DNA of 64,000 nt, taken from CAYLLD01 sp964425135. GTDB lineage: Bacteria > Pseudomonadota > Alphaproteobacteria > Rhodobacterales > Rhodobacteraceae. Shown here in pieces: positions 17,519-25,139 of this stretch. The stretch lies in NCBI GenBank assembly GCA_964425135.1, contig CAYRKW010000006.1:1-64000 (forward strand), written 5' to 3'. A program made the translations under genes and the position numbers. Position 1 is the stretch's first letter, and each line of letters opens with the position of its first letter. A model generated the notes under the pieces. That model had not been told where the DNA came from, made no database searches, and was given only the letters and a program-made list of their open reading frames with translations.

Positions 17519-18340
17519 ATGCCAGGCCTGCGTTTTGTCTTGGCTGCGCTGATTGGCGCGCTCTTGCCAGCCAATGCCTGCGCGTCACAGCGATTGCTGA
17601 TCCAATCCACCACTTCGACCCAAAACTCCGGGTTTTACGAATTTATCCTGCCGGTCTTTGAGGCGGAAACAGGCATAGATGTGCAAGTGGTCGCGGTCGG
17701 CACGGGACGCGCTATTCGCAACGCTGCCAATGGCGATGGTGATCTGCTGCTGGTCCATTCGCGCGCGGATGAAGAGGCTTTTGTGGCCGAGGGAAATGGC
17801 ATCGCGCGCTATGATCTGATGTACAATGATTTTGTCATCATCGGCCCTGAAAATGATCCGGCAGGCGTGGGTGACACACGGTCGATCGACGCTGCACTCA
17901 GCGCAATTCACACATCCGGTTTTCGCTTTGTCTCACGCGGCGATGACAGCGGCACCCACAAAAAGGAACGCGCGCTCTGGGATCGCATCCCGATCCGGCC
18001 CGAAGACGGCAGCTATATCGAAAGCGGCTCTGGCATGGGCGCAACCATCCGCATGACCGTCGAAATGCAGGCCTACACCATGACCGACCGTGCCACATGG
18101 GTCGCGTTTGGCGACAAGCGGGACGCGAAAATTGTCTTTCAGGGAGATCCGCCGCTCAATAACCAATATGGCATCATTGTCGTAAACCCGGATCGTCACG
18201 CCCATGTGAACGTCAGCGCGGCAACGCAGTTTCAGGACTGGATATTGAGCGATGAAGGGCAGGCGCTGATCGGCAACTACAGGGTGAACGGCGAGCAGCT
18301 GTTTTTCCCAAATGCCACCCCCGCAGCGCAATCAAACTAA
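17519..18340 (+). CDS. tupA: TupA-like tungstate-binding periplasmic protein
   Basis: 273 residues with a signal peptide (cleaved near NACASQ) and the pattern of tungstate ABC transporter binding proteins: LLIQSTTSTQNSGFYEFILP, VVAVGTGRAIRNAANGDGD, DLLLVHSRADEEAFVAEG, and RYDLMYNDFVIIGP, then FVSRGDDSGTHKKE with the Ser/Thr oxyanion loop. The protein would deliver tungstate to a TupBC membrane complex for tungsten cofactor enzymes. No permease or ATPase gene is adjacent; the next gene is hisG on the opposite strand. It is therefore an orphan binding protein here. Molybdate-type ModA is less likely given the TTTSTQNSG-like start. Confidence 0.87.
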   Translation: MPGLRFVLAALIGALLPANACASQRLLIQSTTSTQNSGFYEFILPVFEAETGIDVQVVAVGTGRAIRNAANGDGDLLLVHSRADEEAFVAEGNGIARYDLMYNDFVIIGPENDPAGVGDTRSIDAALSAIHTSGFRFVSRGDDSGTHKKERALWDRIPIRPEDGSYIESGSGMGATIRMTVEMQAYTMTDRATWVAFGDKRDAKIVFQGDPPLNNQYGIIVVNPDRHAHVNVSAATQFQDWILSDEGQALIGNYRVNGEQLFFPNATPAAQSN

Positions 18341-18430
18341 AACGCCTTCATCTTTCCACCAAATACTCAAAACGGTTTCGCGCCCCGCGCGAAACGATAT
18401 GTCGTGCGGCCCGATAGGGCCGCTCCGTTT
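18341..18430 (+). repeat. Convergent-junction double-hairpin element, copy A
   Basis: The element begins right after the tupA stop, with CGCCTTCATCTTTCC and AAATACTCAAAACG. Hairpin 1 is at 18375-18395 (9-bp perfect stem GTTTCGCGC/GCGCGAAAC, loop CCC). Hairpin 2 is at 18406-18423 (GCGGCCC/GGGCCGC, loop GATA). TCCGTTT closes it. It lies between convergent tupA and hisG and is probably a transcription terminator. The same layout recurs at 38497-38586 and, on the - strand, at 28290-28362, with different stem sequences. Confidence 0.8.
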
Positions 18431-18448
18431 GTCTGGACAGCCCAAACG

Positions 18449-19123
18449 TCAGTCGCGCAGCATGGCTTCAAACGCCGCGCCATCTCCGTCCGCAATTTCC
18501 GAGCGGTAAAGAAGCGCTTCGCTTTTCAGCACCAGCCCGTCTTTCAAAATCTTCAAATGATTGGCGCGTAGCGTATCACCGGTTGAGGTGATATCGGCAA
18601 TCGCCTCAGCCGTTTCATGACGTACCGTGCCTTCGGTCGCACCCTGACTGTCGACAAGTTGGTAGTCGGCAATATCATTGCGCGACAGAAAATCGCGCAC
18701 AAGATTGTGGTATTTGGTGGCGATGCGCAGACGAAACCCGTGACGCGCGCGAAAGGCCGCTGCGACCGCGTCGAGATCATCCATGGTTTCGACATCGCTC
18801 CAGAAGGCCGGGACTGCGATCACCAGATCGGCGAAGCCAAATCCGGGCGTTGCGACGGCGCGTACCAGTGTCTCAAAACCGGGAAGTTTTTCCTCGACCA
18901 TATCGCGGCCCGTGAGCCCGTAGTGGATGCGCCCTGCGGCCAACTCGCGCGGAATTTCCCCCGCCGAAAGCATGACCAGCGACACGTCCTCTACGCCGCT
19001 GATTGATCCGGTGTATTCGCGGCCTCCTGTGGCGGGCACAATCTTGATGCCGCGGGTCTCAAACCACGCAATTGTGTCCGCTTGCAATCGGCCTTTCGAG
19101 GGGATGCCCAGCTTCAAACTCAT
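18449..19123 (-). CDS. hisG: ATP phosphoribosyltransferase catalytic subunit, short form
   Basis: 224 residues, first step of histidine synthesis (ATP plus PRPP to phosphoribosyl-ATP). It opens with LKLGIPSKGRLQADT. Other family stretches are SISGVEDVSLVMLSAGEIPRELAAGRIHYGLTGRD (quoted only to mark the region), IATKYHNLVRDF and the PRPP loop TSTGDTLRANHL. The short form lacks the C-terminal regulatory domain and needs HisZ, whose gene overlaps its start by 4 nt. Last gene of the hisS-hisZ-hisG operon; the double-hairpin element at 18341-18430 lies just beyond its stop. Confidence 0.95.
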   Translation of the reverse strand: MSLKLGIPSKGRLQADTIAWFETRGIKIVPATGGREYTGSISGVEDVSLVMLSAGEIPRELAAGRIHYGLTGRDMVEEKLPGFETLVRAVATPGFGFADLVIAVPAFWSDVETMDDLDAVAAAFRARHGFRLRIATKYHNLVRDFLSRNDIADYQLVDSQGATEGTVRHETAEAIADITSTGDTLRANHLKILKDGLVLKSEALLYRSEIADGDGAAFEAMLRD

Positions 19124-20142
19124 GTCAGCTCTGCCGGTCGGATAATGCCGCCAACGGCAGGGGAGATGGTGCCATTGCCCAAGAGCCCGGTGAGCGCATC
19201 ATAGCGCCCGCCTTGTGCGACATTCAGGGCGCTGTCGTTTTGAAAGGCGAAGGTGAAGCCGTCGTAATATTCCATCGACCCGCGCCCGAATGCGCCGTCA
19301 AAGGGCAGGGCGCTTGTGTCAATATCGCGCGCCTCCAGCGCCTCCATCCGGCGCTCGAATTGGGCCTGTACGGCTTTGAGGCTGGGAAAGCTGCGGGCTA
19401 TCGCGGCCAGTCCATTGGCGCAGGAGGCCATGCTGCCCGAGAGCTCAAGCAGGGTTGTGACCATCGCGACTTCTTCTTGCGAGATATCCGGGGTGGCGGC
19501 CTCTTGGCGCAACCGCTCCAAACGTGCATCAATCTCGCTTTGCGTGCGCAACCCGATGTGCGGCGCATCTGGGGATTGCGCCTTGCGCGTGTCGCAATCA
19601 AACGGAGCATCACCTGCAAATCGGGCGAGCAATCGGGAAAAGCGGTTGGGCCGCCAAACATGCCGCCGCAAAGCGGTTTGGCGCGTCTCGGACGTGGCTA
19701 GCGCATCTATGGCAGCAAACACAATCGTGAGATCGCCGGTGATGGGCGCGAGGTTCTGGTCTTTGAGGATGTGGTCAAACAGCGCGAAAATCTCCGCATC
19801 CGCGTTCGCCGGGTTATCGCTGTCGAAAATCTCGAACCCGACCTGCCAGAACTCGCGGGCATTGCGCGAGCCGTGGCTTTGCCGTCGCCACACAGGGCCA
19901 GCATAGGTGTATTTGGCAGGGGAGGCGCCGGTTGCCATGTGGTTTTGCACGATAGGCACGGTGAAATCGGGGCGCAGCATCATCTCGCCCTCGACCGGAT
20001 CATAGGTGCGATAGGCGCGGGCGCGAATGTCCTCGCCATATAGATCTAGCAGCAGTTCGGCCGATTGCAGATAGCCCGGCTCGACGAAACTCGCCCCAGC
20101 CGCTTCAAATGCGGCCTGCACTTGAGATACTGTCTTAGCCAT
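19120..20142 (-). CDS. hisZ: ATP phosphoribosyltransferase regulatory subunit HisZ
   Basis: 340 residues from the ATG at 20140-20142, related to class II histidyl-tRNA synthetase but without aminoacylation function. HisRS-like stretches are RTYDPVEGEMMLRPDFTVPI, AGPVWRR, FWQVGFEIFD and MEYYDGFTFAFQ followed by GGRYDALTGLLG. It activates and confers histidine feedback on short-form HisG, whose gene overlaps its end by 4 nt. It overlaps hisS by 8 nt at its own start, so all three are translationally coupled. A GTG/ATG further upstream in the frame would place the start inside hisS more deeply, so the MAKTVSQV start is preferred. Confidence 0.94.
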   Translation of the reverse strand: MAKTVSQVQAAFEAAGASFVEPGYLQSAELLLDLYGEDIRARAYRTYDPVEGEMMLRPDFTVPIVQNHMATGASPAKYTYAGPVWRRQSHGSRNAREFWQVGFEIFDSDNPANADAEIFALFDHILKDQNLAPITGDLTIVFAAIDALATSETRQTALRRHVWRPNRFSRLLARFAGDAPFDCDTRKAQSPDAPHIGLRTQSEIDARLERLRQEAATPDISQEEVAMVTTLLELSGSMASCANGLAAIARSFPSLKAVQAQFERRMEALEARDIDTSALPFDGAFGRGSMEYYDGFTFAFQNDSALNVAQGGRYDALTGLLGNGTISPAVGGIIRPAELT

Positions 20143-21628
20143 TGGCCCGATCAATCATCCGGCGTACGTCGCGCACCAGATCAGCACGTTTGATCTCCAT
20201 TTGGGCAGGCTGCGCCTTCCATTGTTCGTTGGTTTCCATCTCGGCAGCAAGTCGCGCCCCAAGCGCCAGATCTTTGATTTGCACTTTGCCAGCCGCATGT
20301 TCGTCCGAGCCTTGAATAACGGCGACAGGACTACCGCGACGATCCGCGTATTTGAGCTGATTGCCAAAGTTTTTTGGATTGCCCAGATAGACCTCTGCGC
20401 GGATGCCCGCGTTGCGCAATTCTGCGACCATGGCCTGATAGTCGCCCATCCGGTCGCGATCCATGACGGTGACGATCACCGGGCCTTGCGATTGTGTGCT
20501 GTTCTTGCGCTGTTCGCGCAGCGCCGCCAGCAAACGATCGACGCCGATGGATACACCTGTCGCCGGAACTTCCTGACCCGTGAAGCGCTTGACCAAATCA
20601 TCATAGCGACCGCCGCCAGCGACCGACCCGAACTGGCGCTTGCGGCCTTTCTCGTCAAGGATTTCAAAGGTGAGTTCGGCTTCATAGACGGGGCCGGTGT
20701 AGTAGCCAAGCCCGCGGACAACTGAAGGGTCGATGGCGATGCGGCCTGAGTTGTATCCAAGTGTATCCAATATTTCTGCCATTTGTGCGAGCTCAGTTAC
20801 ACCGGCCAAACCAATTTCAGACGCCCCGACAATACCGCGCAGAGTGTCGGTCGTTTTGGCCTGTGTTTCGCCTTTCGCAGCGATAAAAGCCATGACCGTA
20901 TCGGCCTGATCGCCGCTCAATCCGGCCCCTTTGGTGTAGTCCCCGGACGCATCTTCGCGCCCTTTGCCAAGGAGCGCGCGCACACCGTCCTCGCCCAGCC
21001 GGTCCAGTTTATCGATAGCGCGCAAAACGATGCCGCGTGCGTCTGCCTGCGCGACCTCATCGCCCAGACCTGCCGCTTCCATCACGCCGTTGAGAACTTT
21101 GCGGTTGTTGATCCGCACAGCGTAGTCGCCGCGTGCAATTCCGACTGTCTCCAACGTATCGGCCAGCATCGCGCAAATCTCTGCATCGGCGGCGACATTT
21201 CCCGTCCCAACCGTATCCGCATCGCACTGATAAAACTGACGATATCGCCCTGGCCCGGGCTTTTCGTTGCGCCAGACCGGACCCATCGCGTAGCGGCGAT
21301 AGGGGCTTGGCAGATCGTTGCGGTGCTGGGCATAGACGCGGGCGAGCGGCGCGGTCAGATCGTAGCGCAGCGCCATCCACGCCTCATCCTCGTCCTGCCA
21401 GGCAAACACACCCTCATTGGGCCGATCCACATCCGGGAGAAACTTGCCAAGTGCCTCCACCGTCTCAACAGCAGAGGTCTCCAGCGGATCAAACCCGTAG
21501 CGATGATAAACCTCGGCGATTTTGCGCAGCATATCGCCGCGCTCAATGACCTCGGCGTCAAAATAGTCGCGAAACCCCTTCGGCGTTTGCGCCTTGGGCC
21601 GTTTGATCTTCTTTTTGTCCTTGGCCAT
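20135..21628 (-). CDS. hisS: Histidyl-tRNA synthetase
   Basis: 497 residues from ATG 21626-21628 (MAKDKKKIKRPKAQTPKGFRD); the open frame extends upstream without family similarity. Class II synthetase charging tRNA-His. Motif 1 lies around the KGFRDYFDAEV region, motif 2 is RRYAMGPVWRNEKPGPGRYR with FYQCDAD, motif 3 is VPATGVSIGVDRL. The C-terminal anticodon-binding domain ends near AQMEIKRADLVRDVRRM. First gene of the hisS-hisZ-hisG operon, a common alphaproteobacterial arrangement linking histidine charging and synthesis. Confidence 0.96.
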   Translation of the reverse strand: MAKDKKKIKRPKAQTPKGFRDYFDAEVIERGDMLRKIAEVYHRYGFDPLETSAVETVEALGKFLPDVDRPNEGVFAWQDEDEAWMALRYDLTAPLARVYAQHRNDLPSPYRRYAMGPVWRNEKPGPGRYRQFYQCDADTVGTGNVAADAEICAMLADTLETVGIARGDYAVRINNRKVLNGVMEAAGLGDEVAQADARGIVLRAIDKLDRLGEDGVRALLGKGREDASGDYTKGAGLSGDQADTVMAFIAAKGETQAKTTDTLRGIVGASEIGLAGVTELAQMAEILDTLGYNSGRIAIDPSVVRGLGYYTGPVYEAELTFEILDEKGRKRQFGSVAGGGRYDDLVKRFTGQEVPATGVSIGVDRLLAALREQRKNSTQSQGPVIVTVMDRDRMGDYQAMVAELRNAGIRAEVYLGNPKNFGNQLKYADRRGSPVAVIQGSDEHAAGKVQIKDLALGARLAAEMETNEQWKAQPAQMEIKRADLVRDVRRMIDRANG

Positions 21629-21710
21629 AGCGTGCGGACCATCCCTTGTCTGGCATTTGGCGGTCTGACTATCGTGCAGCGCGGGGCAGGGCAAGCCGCT
21701 GCATGTGCGA

Positions 21711-22187
21711 TCAGGCGAGCGTTTCGTATTTGCCGCGATGGTATAAAAGCGCCGGTTTGTCCCATTGCGCGAACCGCAACACTTCTCCCACGAGGATCAG
21801 GTGATCGCCGCCATCATGACCTGCGGCGTGGCGGCACTCGAAACGGGCCACGCAGCCGTCAAAAAGCGGCGTACCTTCGATCCCATTGGAATACGGGGTG
21901 TCCTTAAATGGCTCCAGCCCTTTGGTCGCAAACGCGTTGCTCAGCGCGATCTGATCGGCGGCCAGAATATGCACCGCGAAGTGGGAGGCCGCCTCAAACG
22001 CTGCAAACCGCGCCGATCCGCGCGCGGGCGACCAGAGCACCAGCGGCGGGTCGAGCGAGACGGACGCAAAGCTGTTGGCGGTCATTCCAAGCGGCCCTTC
22101 ATCGCAAAGCGTCGTCACTACAGTCACGCCGGTCGCAAAATTGCCAAGCGCATCACGAAAGGCGCGGGTGTCGGTCGGAATGCTCAT
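21711..22187 (-). CDS. Flavin reductase domain protein
   Basis: 158 residues of the flavin reductase (DIM6/NTAB, FMN-binding split barrel) family. Typical pattern: FRDALGNFATGVTVVTT at the N-terminus, LGMTANSFASVSLDPPLVL in the flavin-binding region, and the C-terminal DHLILVGEVLRF. Such proteins supply reduced FMN/FAD to two-component monooxygenases or bind flavin themselves. No oxygenase gene lies nearby, so the partner is unknown. It lies 82 nt upstream of hisS on the same strand and is divergent from slyX. Confidence 0.9.
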   Translation of the reverse strand: MSIPTDTRAFRDALGNFATGVTVVTTLCDEGPLGMTANSFASVSLDPPLVLWSPARGSARFAAFEAASHFAVHILAADQIALSNAFATKGLEPFKDTPYSNGIEGTPLFDGCVARFECRHAAGHDGGDHLILVGEVLRFAQWDKPALLYHRGKYETLA

Positions 22188-22286
22188 ATTGTGCCTATGT
22201 AGTGCGGCGCTCCGCGTCTGTCGATGGAGAGGTTGCTGTTACATCCAAAGGTGCCTAAACCGCAACATGGGCGCTGGAGGCCAGAT

Positions 22287-22499
22287 ATGGACAACACACT
22301 GAAAAGACTGACTGAATTGGAAGAAAAGATCAGCTATCAGGCGCATATGCTTGATGAGTTGAGTGATGAGTTGGCGCGTCAGGGCCGTGTTGTGGATCGG
22401 CTAGAGGTCCGCGTGGCAGCGTTGCGTGAGAGGGCAGCACAGGTCGATGATCTTTTGGGTGAAGCCCCGGCGGCTGATCAGAAACCGCCCCATTGGTGA
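22287..22499 (+). CDS. slyX: SlyX family protein
   Basis: 70 residues from ATG 22287, preceded by GGAGG at 22276-22280. The chain is one long helix with heptad spacing (LKRLTELEEKISYQAHMLDEL and following) and ends with the family-typical PPHW tail. SlyX is a short coiled-coil protein of unknown function. An in-frame ATG at 22224 would add 21 residues that do not fit the family and has no ribosome-binding site. Divergent from the flavin reductase gene. Confidence 0.87.
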   Translation: MDNTLKRLTELEEKISYQAHMLDELSDELARQGRVVDRLEVRVAALRERAAQVDDLLGEAPAADQKPPHW

Positions 22500-22536
22500 G
22501 GCGCGCTGTTGGCCTCTTTCGCCAGAGTGGCAAGCG

Positions 22537-22650
22537 GCCGCCGTAGCGCTCTTTGTAGGAATTCTGAAACCCCACGCTCGTCGCTTCTGCTGCGCGGTTG
22601 AGCAGGTAGGGCAGAAAGTCATTCAGATCGAACTCGTCGGTTTTGGACAT
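22537..22650 (-). pseudogene. Remnant of a MarR-family regulator (N-terminal ~38 codons)
   Basis: From the ATG at 22648-22650 the frame reads MSKTDEFDLNDFLPYLLNRA and on through AEATSVGFQNSYKERYGG, which looks like the N-terminus of a MarR-family regulator (such proteins continue RYGM..EWRVL). After the RYG the similarity stops, and the frame runs on into unrelated sequence antisense to slyX. The winged-helix part is missing, so this is a 3'-deleted gene remnant. Confidence is moderate because the family match is short. Confidence 0.55.
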
Positions 22651-22744
22651 ATGCGCTTGAATATTGGTTTGTTGCGGACACAATCACAACGGATGCACAG
22701 GGGGTGGTCTTATGTCAAATTGCGCCCCTTGAAGGAGGTGACAC

Positions 22745-23353
22745 ATGACCAATTTCCGATGGCCTGAACCGATTGAACTTAAAGGCGCAAAGGCGTCGCT
22801 TGTGCCGCTATCGCATGATCATTTGGCGGATTTGCAACGCGCGAGTGCGAATGGCGCGTTGCATAACCTGTGGTATACGAGCGTTCCTGCCGCAGATGAA
22901 ATGGTGGCAGAGATTGGTCGACGGCTTTCCTTGCAGGACGCCGGGTCGATGCTGCCGTTCACTGTGATTGACGGTGCGTCTGGCAGAGCTGTTGGCATGA
23001 CGACCTACATGAATATTGAGGCACATAACCGGCGTTTAGAGATTGGATCCACTTGGATACAACGATCCGTGCAGCGATCTGGCCTGAATACGACGTGCAA
23101 ATTCCTGCTGCTCAGCCATGCGTTTGAGACGCTCGATTGCATAGCCGTGGAGTTTCGCACCCATTTTCTGAACACGCAAAGCCGCACCGCAATCGAGCGT
23201 CTTGGGGCAAAGCTCGACGGGGTGCTGCGCGCGCATATGATCCTGCCAAACGGCACGCTGCGGGATACGGCGGTGTATTCTGTTACTGCGCCTGATTGGC
23301 CAGCGGTAAAGGCAAATCTGACGTGGTTGATGGAGAAGCCGCGCGACACGTAG
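22745..23353 (+). CDS. GNAT-family N-acetyltransferase (RimJ/RimL type)
   Basis: 202 residues. Pattern of RimL-like acetyltransferases: ELKGAKASLVPLSHDHLADL at the N-terminus, a central PFTVIDGASGRAVGMTTYMNI strand pair, GSTWIQRSVQRSGLNTTCKF in the acetyl-CoA-binding region, and the late NTQSRTAIERLGAKLDGV. The acceptor is unknown. It is preceded by a near-perfect Shine-Dalgarno (AAGGAGGTGA, 22732-22741) 3 nt before the ATG, suggesting strong translation. It stands between a MarR remnant and an efflux operon. Confidence 0.86.
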   Translation: MTNFRWPEPIELKGAKASLVPLSHDHLADLQRASANGALHNLWYTSVPAADEMVAEIGRRLSLQDAGSMLPFTVIDGASGRAVGMTTYMNIEAHNRRLEIGSTWIQRSVQRSGLNTTCKFLLLSHAFETLDCIAVEFRTHFLNTQSRTAIERLGAKLDGVLRAHMILPNGTLRDTAVYSVTAPDWPAVKANLTWLMEKPRDT

Positions 23354-23360
23354 CTAGTTT

Positions 23361-23378
23361 GTTCAGTTATGGTTGAAC
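23361..23378. promoter_or_regulatory. Candidate operator GTTCA-N8-TGAAC before the efflux operon
   Basis: Inverted repeat GTTCA (23361-23365) / TGAAC (23374-23378), 66 nt upstream of the preferred start of the GbsR-like regulator. It may be an autoregulatory site; inferred from symmetry and position only. It also argues that the ATG at 23369, which lies inside it, is not the start codon. Confidence 0.35.
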
Positions 23379-23443
23379 ATACTGGACAATCTTTGCGGAT
23401 CGGGTGTAACGACGAGGCCCAATCGCAAGGAGTGTATGATTCG

Positions 23444-23923
23444 GTGTCCCAAAGTGATTTTGAAAAAACCCGCGAGGATTTTATTGAAACCATCGGCATG
23501 ATTGTGCAAGCAGACGGGTTTCCGCGCATCTCCGGGCGCATGTTTGGGCTACTGGTTTTTGACGGCGGGGCGCATGCGTTTGGCGATCTGGCACATGCGC
23601 TGCAAGTCTCGCGCGGCTCGATCAGCTCCAGCGCGCGGCTCTTGGAGGAGCAGGGTCTTATCCGGCGGGTCTCCAAGCCCGGCCAGCGGCAGGATTATTT
23701 CGAAGTGGCGGAAAATCCATATCAAACCTTATTGAAACGATTTGCGCAGCGTGCTGAGACATCGCGCGAGCGGATCGCCGGTTTTGCGCAGGTCGTTTGC
23801 GCGGAAAATCCAGAAATTTGTCAACGATTACAAGATTATGCCCAATTTTTTGACACGATCCGGCAGTGTACTGAAACAGCTTGTGATCGGCTCAATTCTT
23901 TAAAGGAACAGGAAAATGCTTAG
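23444..23923 (+). CDS. GbsR/MarR-like transcriptional regulator
   Basis: About 159 residues from GTG 23444; the frame allows an ATG at 23369. AAGGAG at 23427-23432 sits 11 nt before the GTG, and the upstream stretch holds a palindrome, so I prefer the shorter form (MSQSDFEKTREDFIETIG). Winged-helix section: RISGRMFGLLVFDGGAHAFGDLAHALQVSRGSISSSARLLEEQG (region), then GLIRRVSKPGQRQDYFEV as the wing. This resembles GbsR-type regulators. The stop overlaps the downstream membrane-fusion gene by 8 nt, so it very likely controls the RND pump encoded with it. Inducer unknown. Confidence 0.87.
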   Translation: MSQSDFEKTREDFIETIGMIVQADGFPRISGRMFGLLVFDGGAHAFGDLAHALQVSRGSISSSARLLEEQGLIRRVSKPGQRQDYFEVAENPYQTLLKRFAQRAETSRERIAGFAQVVCAENPEICQRLQDYAQFFDTIRQCTETACDRLNSLKEQENA

Positions 23924-25139
23924 GTCAGATGCAGTCGCGGAGATGGTGCCAGACCACCAGGATCGGCACGGACGCAATGATGGGGAGGGCGATACTGTGG
24001 ATACCAGGGGTGATGGCCAAGCGTCGCCAGAGGCGCTGGAATTTGATACGGATGCAGGCTCGTCCCGTTCCAAATGGGCGGCAGGTTTGTTGGTTGTTGC
24101 GATGATTTTGTGGATGGGCAGCGGTTTTGTTTGGCCCGCGCCCGAAGACGCCCCGGAAGCGGCCAAACCGGCAGACCCGATTGCGGTGGCGGTGATGGCC
24201 TCGCAGGCACGGTCTGTGGCGCAGGTTTTCGTTGCAGAAGGGCAGGCGACGCCGGATCGCGAAACCAGCATCCGCGCTGAGATTTCCGGCGAGATCGAAG
24301 AGGTTTTCGTCTCCAAAGGCGCCGATCTGGAGGCGGGCGATTTGATCGCGAAATTCAAGGTCAATCAGCGCGTCGATAGTCTGGAGCGTGCTGAGGAAGA
24401 CCTGCGTGTTGCTCGGCGCGAGCTGGAAAACGCGCAAGCCCTGCTCAATCGTGGGGCCGCAACAGCTGATCGCGTCAGTCAGGCGCGGGCCTCTCTGGCG
24501 GCGGCGGAAGCGGATTACGCGACTGCCAAGCAATCGATTGATGACACGCAGCTTGTTGCGCCCTTTGCCGGACGGCTCGACGAGATGAACATAGATGTTG
24601 GGGAGTTCGTCAACGCGGGCACGGATGTGGCGCGGATAATCGACGTCTCTCCTCTGGAAGTTGTGGTGCAGGTGCCGCAGCAAATCCTGTCGACAATCTC
24701 TGTGGGGCAGCCGGCGCAGGTGCGCTTCATCACGGGTCTGGAAGTGGCTGGTAAGGTCGTCTTTGTCGGTGCGAGTGCGGATAATGAGACGCGCACCTTC
24801 CGCGTTGAAATCGAAGTGCCGAACGACAACAGCGCAATTCCATCCGGTCTAAGCGCGCGGGTCACCATTCCAACTGGCGAAGCTGTCGCCCATTTCGTCT
24901 CGCCCGCGATCCTTTCGCTCGACACGGATGGTACGCTCGGTGTCAAGATCGTGGATGGCGAAAACAAAGTCGCCTTTCATGAGGTCGAGATTGTGCGCGC
25001 ACAAAATGATGGTATCTGGATTTCCGGCCTGCCGGATGCGGCGCAGATCATCACTGTCGGACAGGGCTTTGTCAGTGACGGCGAAGAGGTCGAGCCGATG
25101 GCGCAGGACCTTCTGGATCAAGCCGGAGCCGACCAATGA
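23916..25139 (+). CDS. RND efflux periplasmic adaptor (membrane fusion protein)
   Basis: 407 residues of the HlyD/AcrA family. A 50-residue charged N-terminal tail precedes a single anchor (KWAAGLLVVAMILWMGSGFVW). Then come the first lipoyl half (TSIRAEISGEIEEVFVSKGADLEAGDLI), an alpha-helical hairpin (LERAEEDLRVARRELENAQALL...), the second lipoyl half (LVAPFAGRLDEMNIDVGEFVNAG) and beta-barrel/membrane-proximal domains. The uncleaved anchor in place of a lipoprotein signal, and the long cytosolic tail, are mildly unusual. It bridges the RND pump and an outer-membrane channel, which is not encoded here. It overlaps both neighbours by 8 and 4 nt. Confidence 0.93.
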   Translation: MLRSDAVAEMVPDHQDRHGRNDGEGDTVDTRGDGQASPEALEFDTDAGSSRSKWAAGLLVVAMILWMGSGFVWPAPEDAPEAAKPADPIAVAVMASQARSVAQVFVAEGQATPDRETSIRAEISGEIEEVFVSKGADLEAGDLIAKFKVNQRVDSLERAEEDLRVARRELENAQALLNRGAATADRVSQARASLAAAEADYATAKQSIDDTQLVAPFAGRLDEMNIDVGEFVNAGTDVARIIDVSPLEVVVQVPQQILSTISVGQPAQVRFITGLEVAGKVVFVGASADNETRTFRVEIEVPNDNSAIPSGLSARVTIPTGEAVAHFVSPAILSLDTDGTLGVKIVDGENKVAFHEVEIVRAQNDGIWISGLPDAAQIITVGQGFVSDGEEVEPMAQDLLDQAGADQ

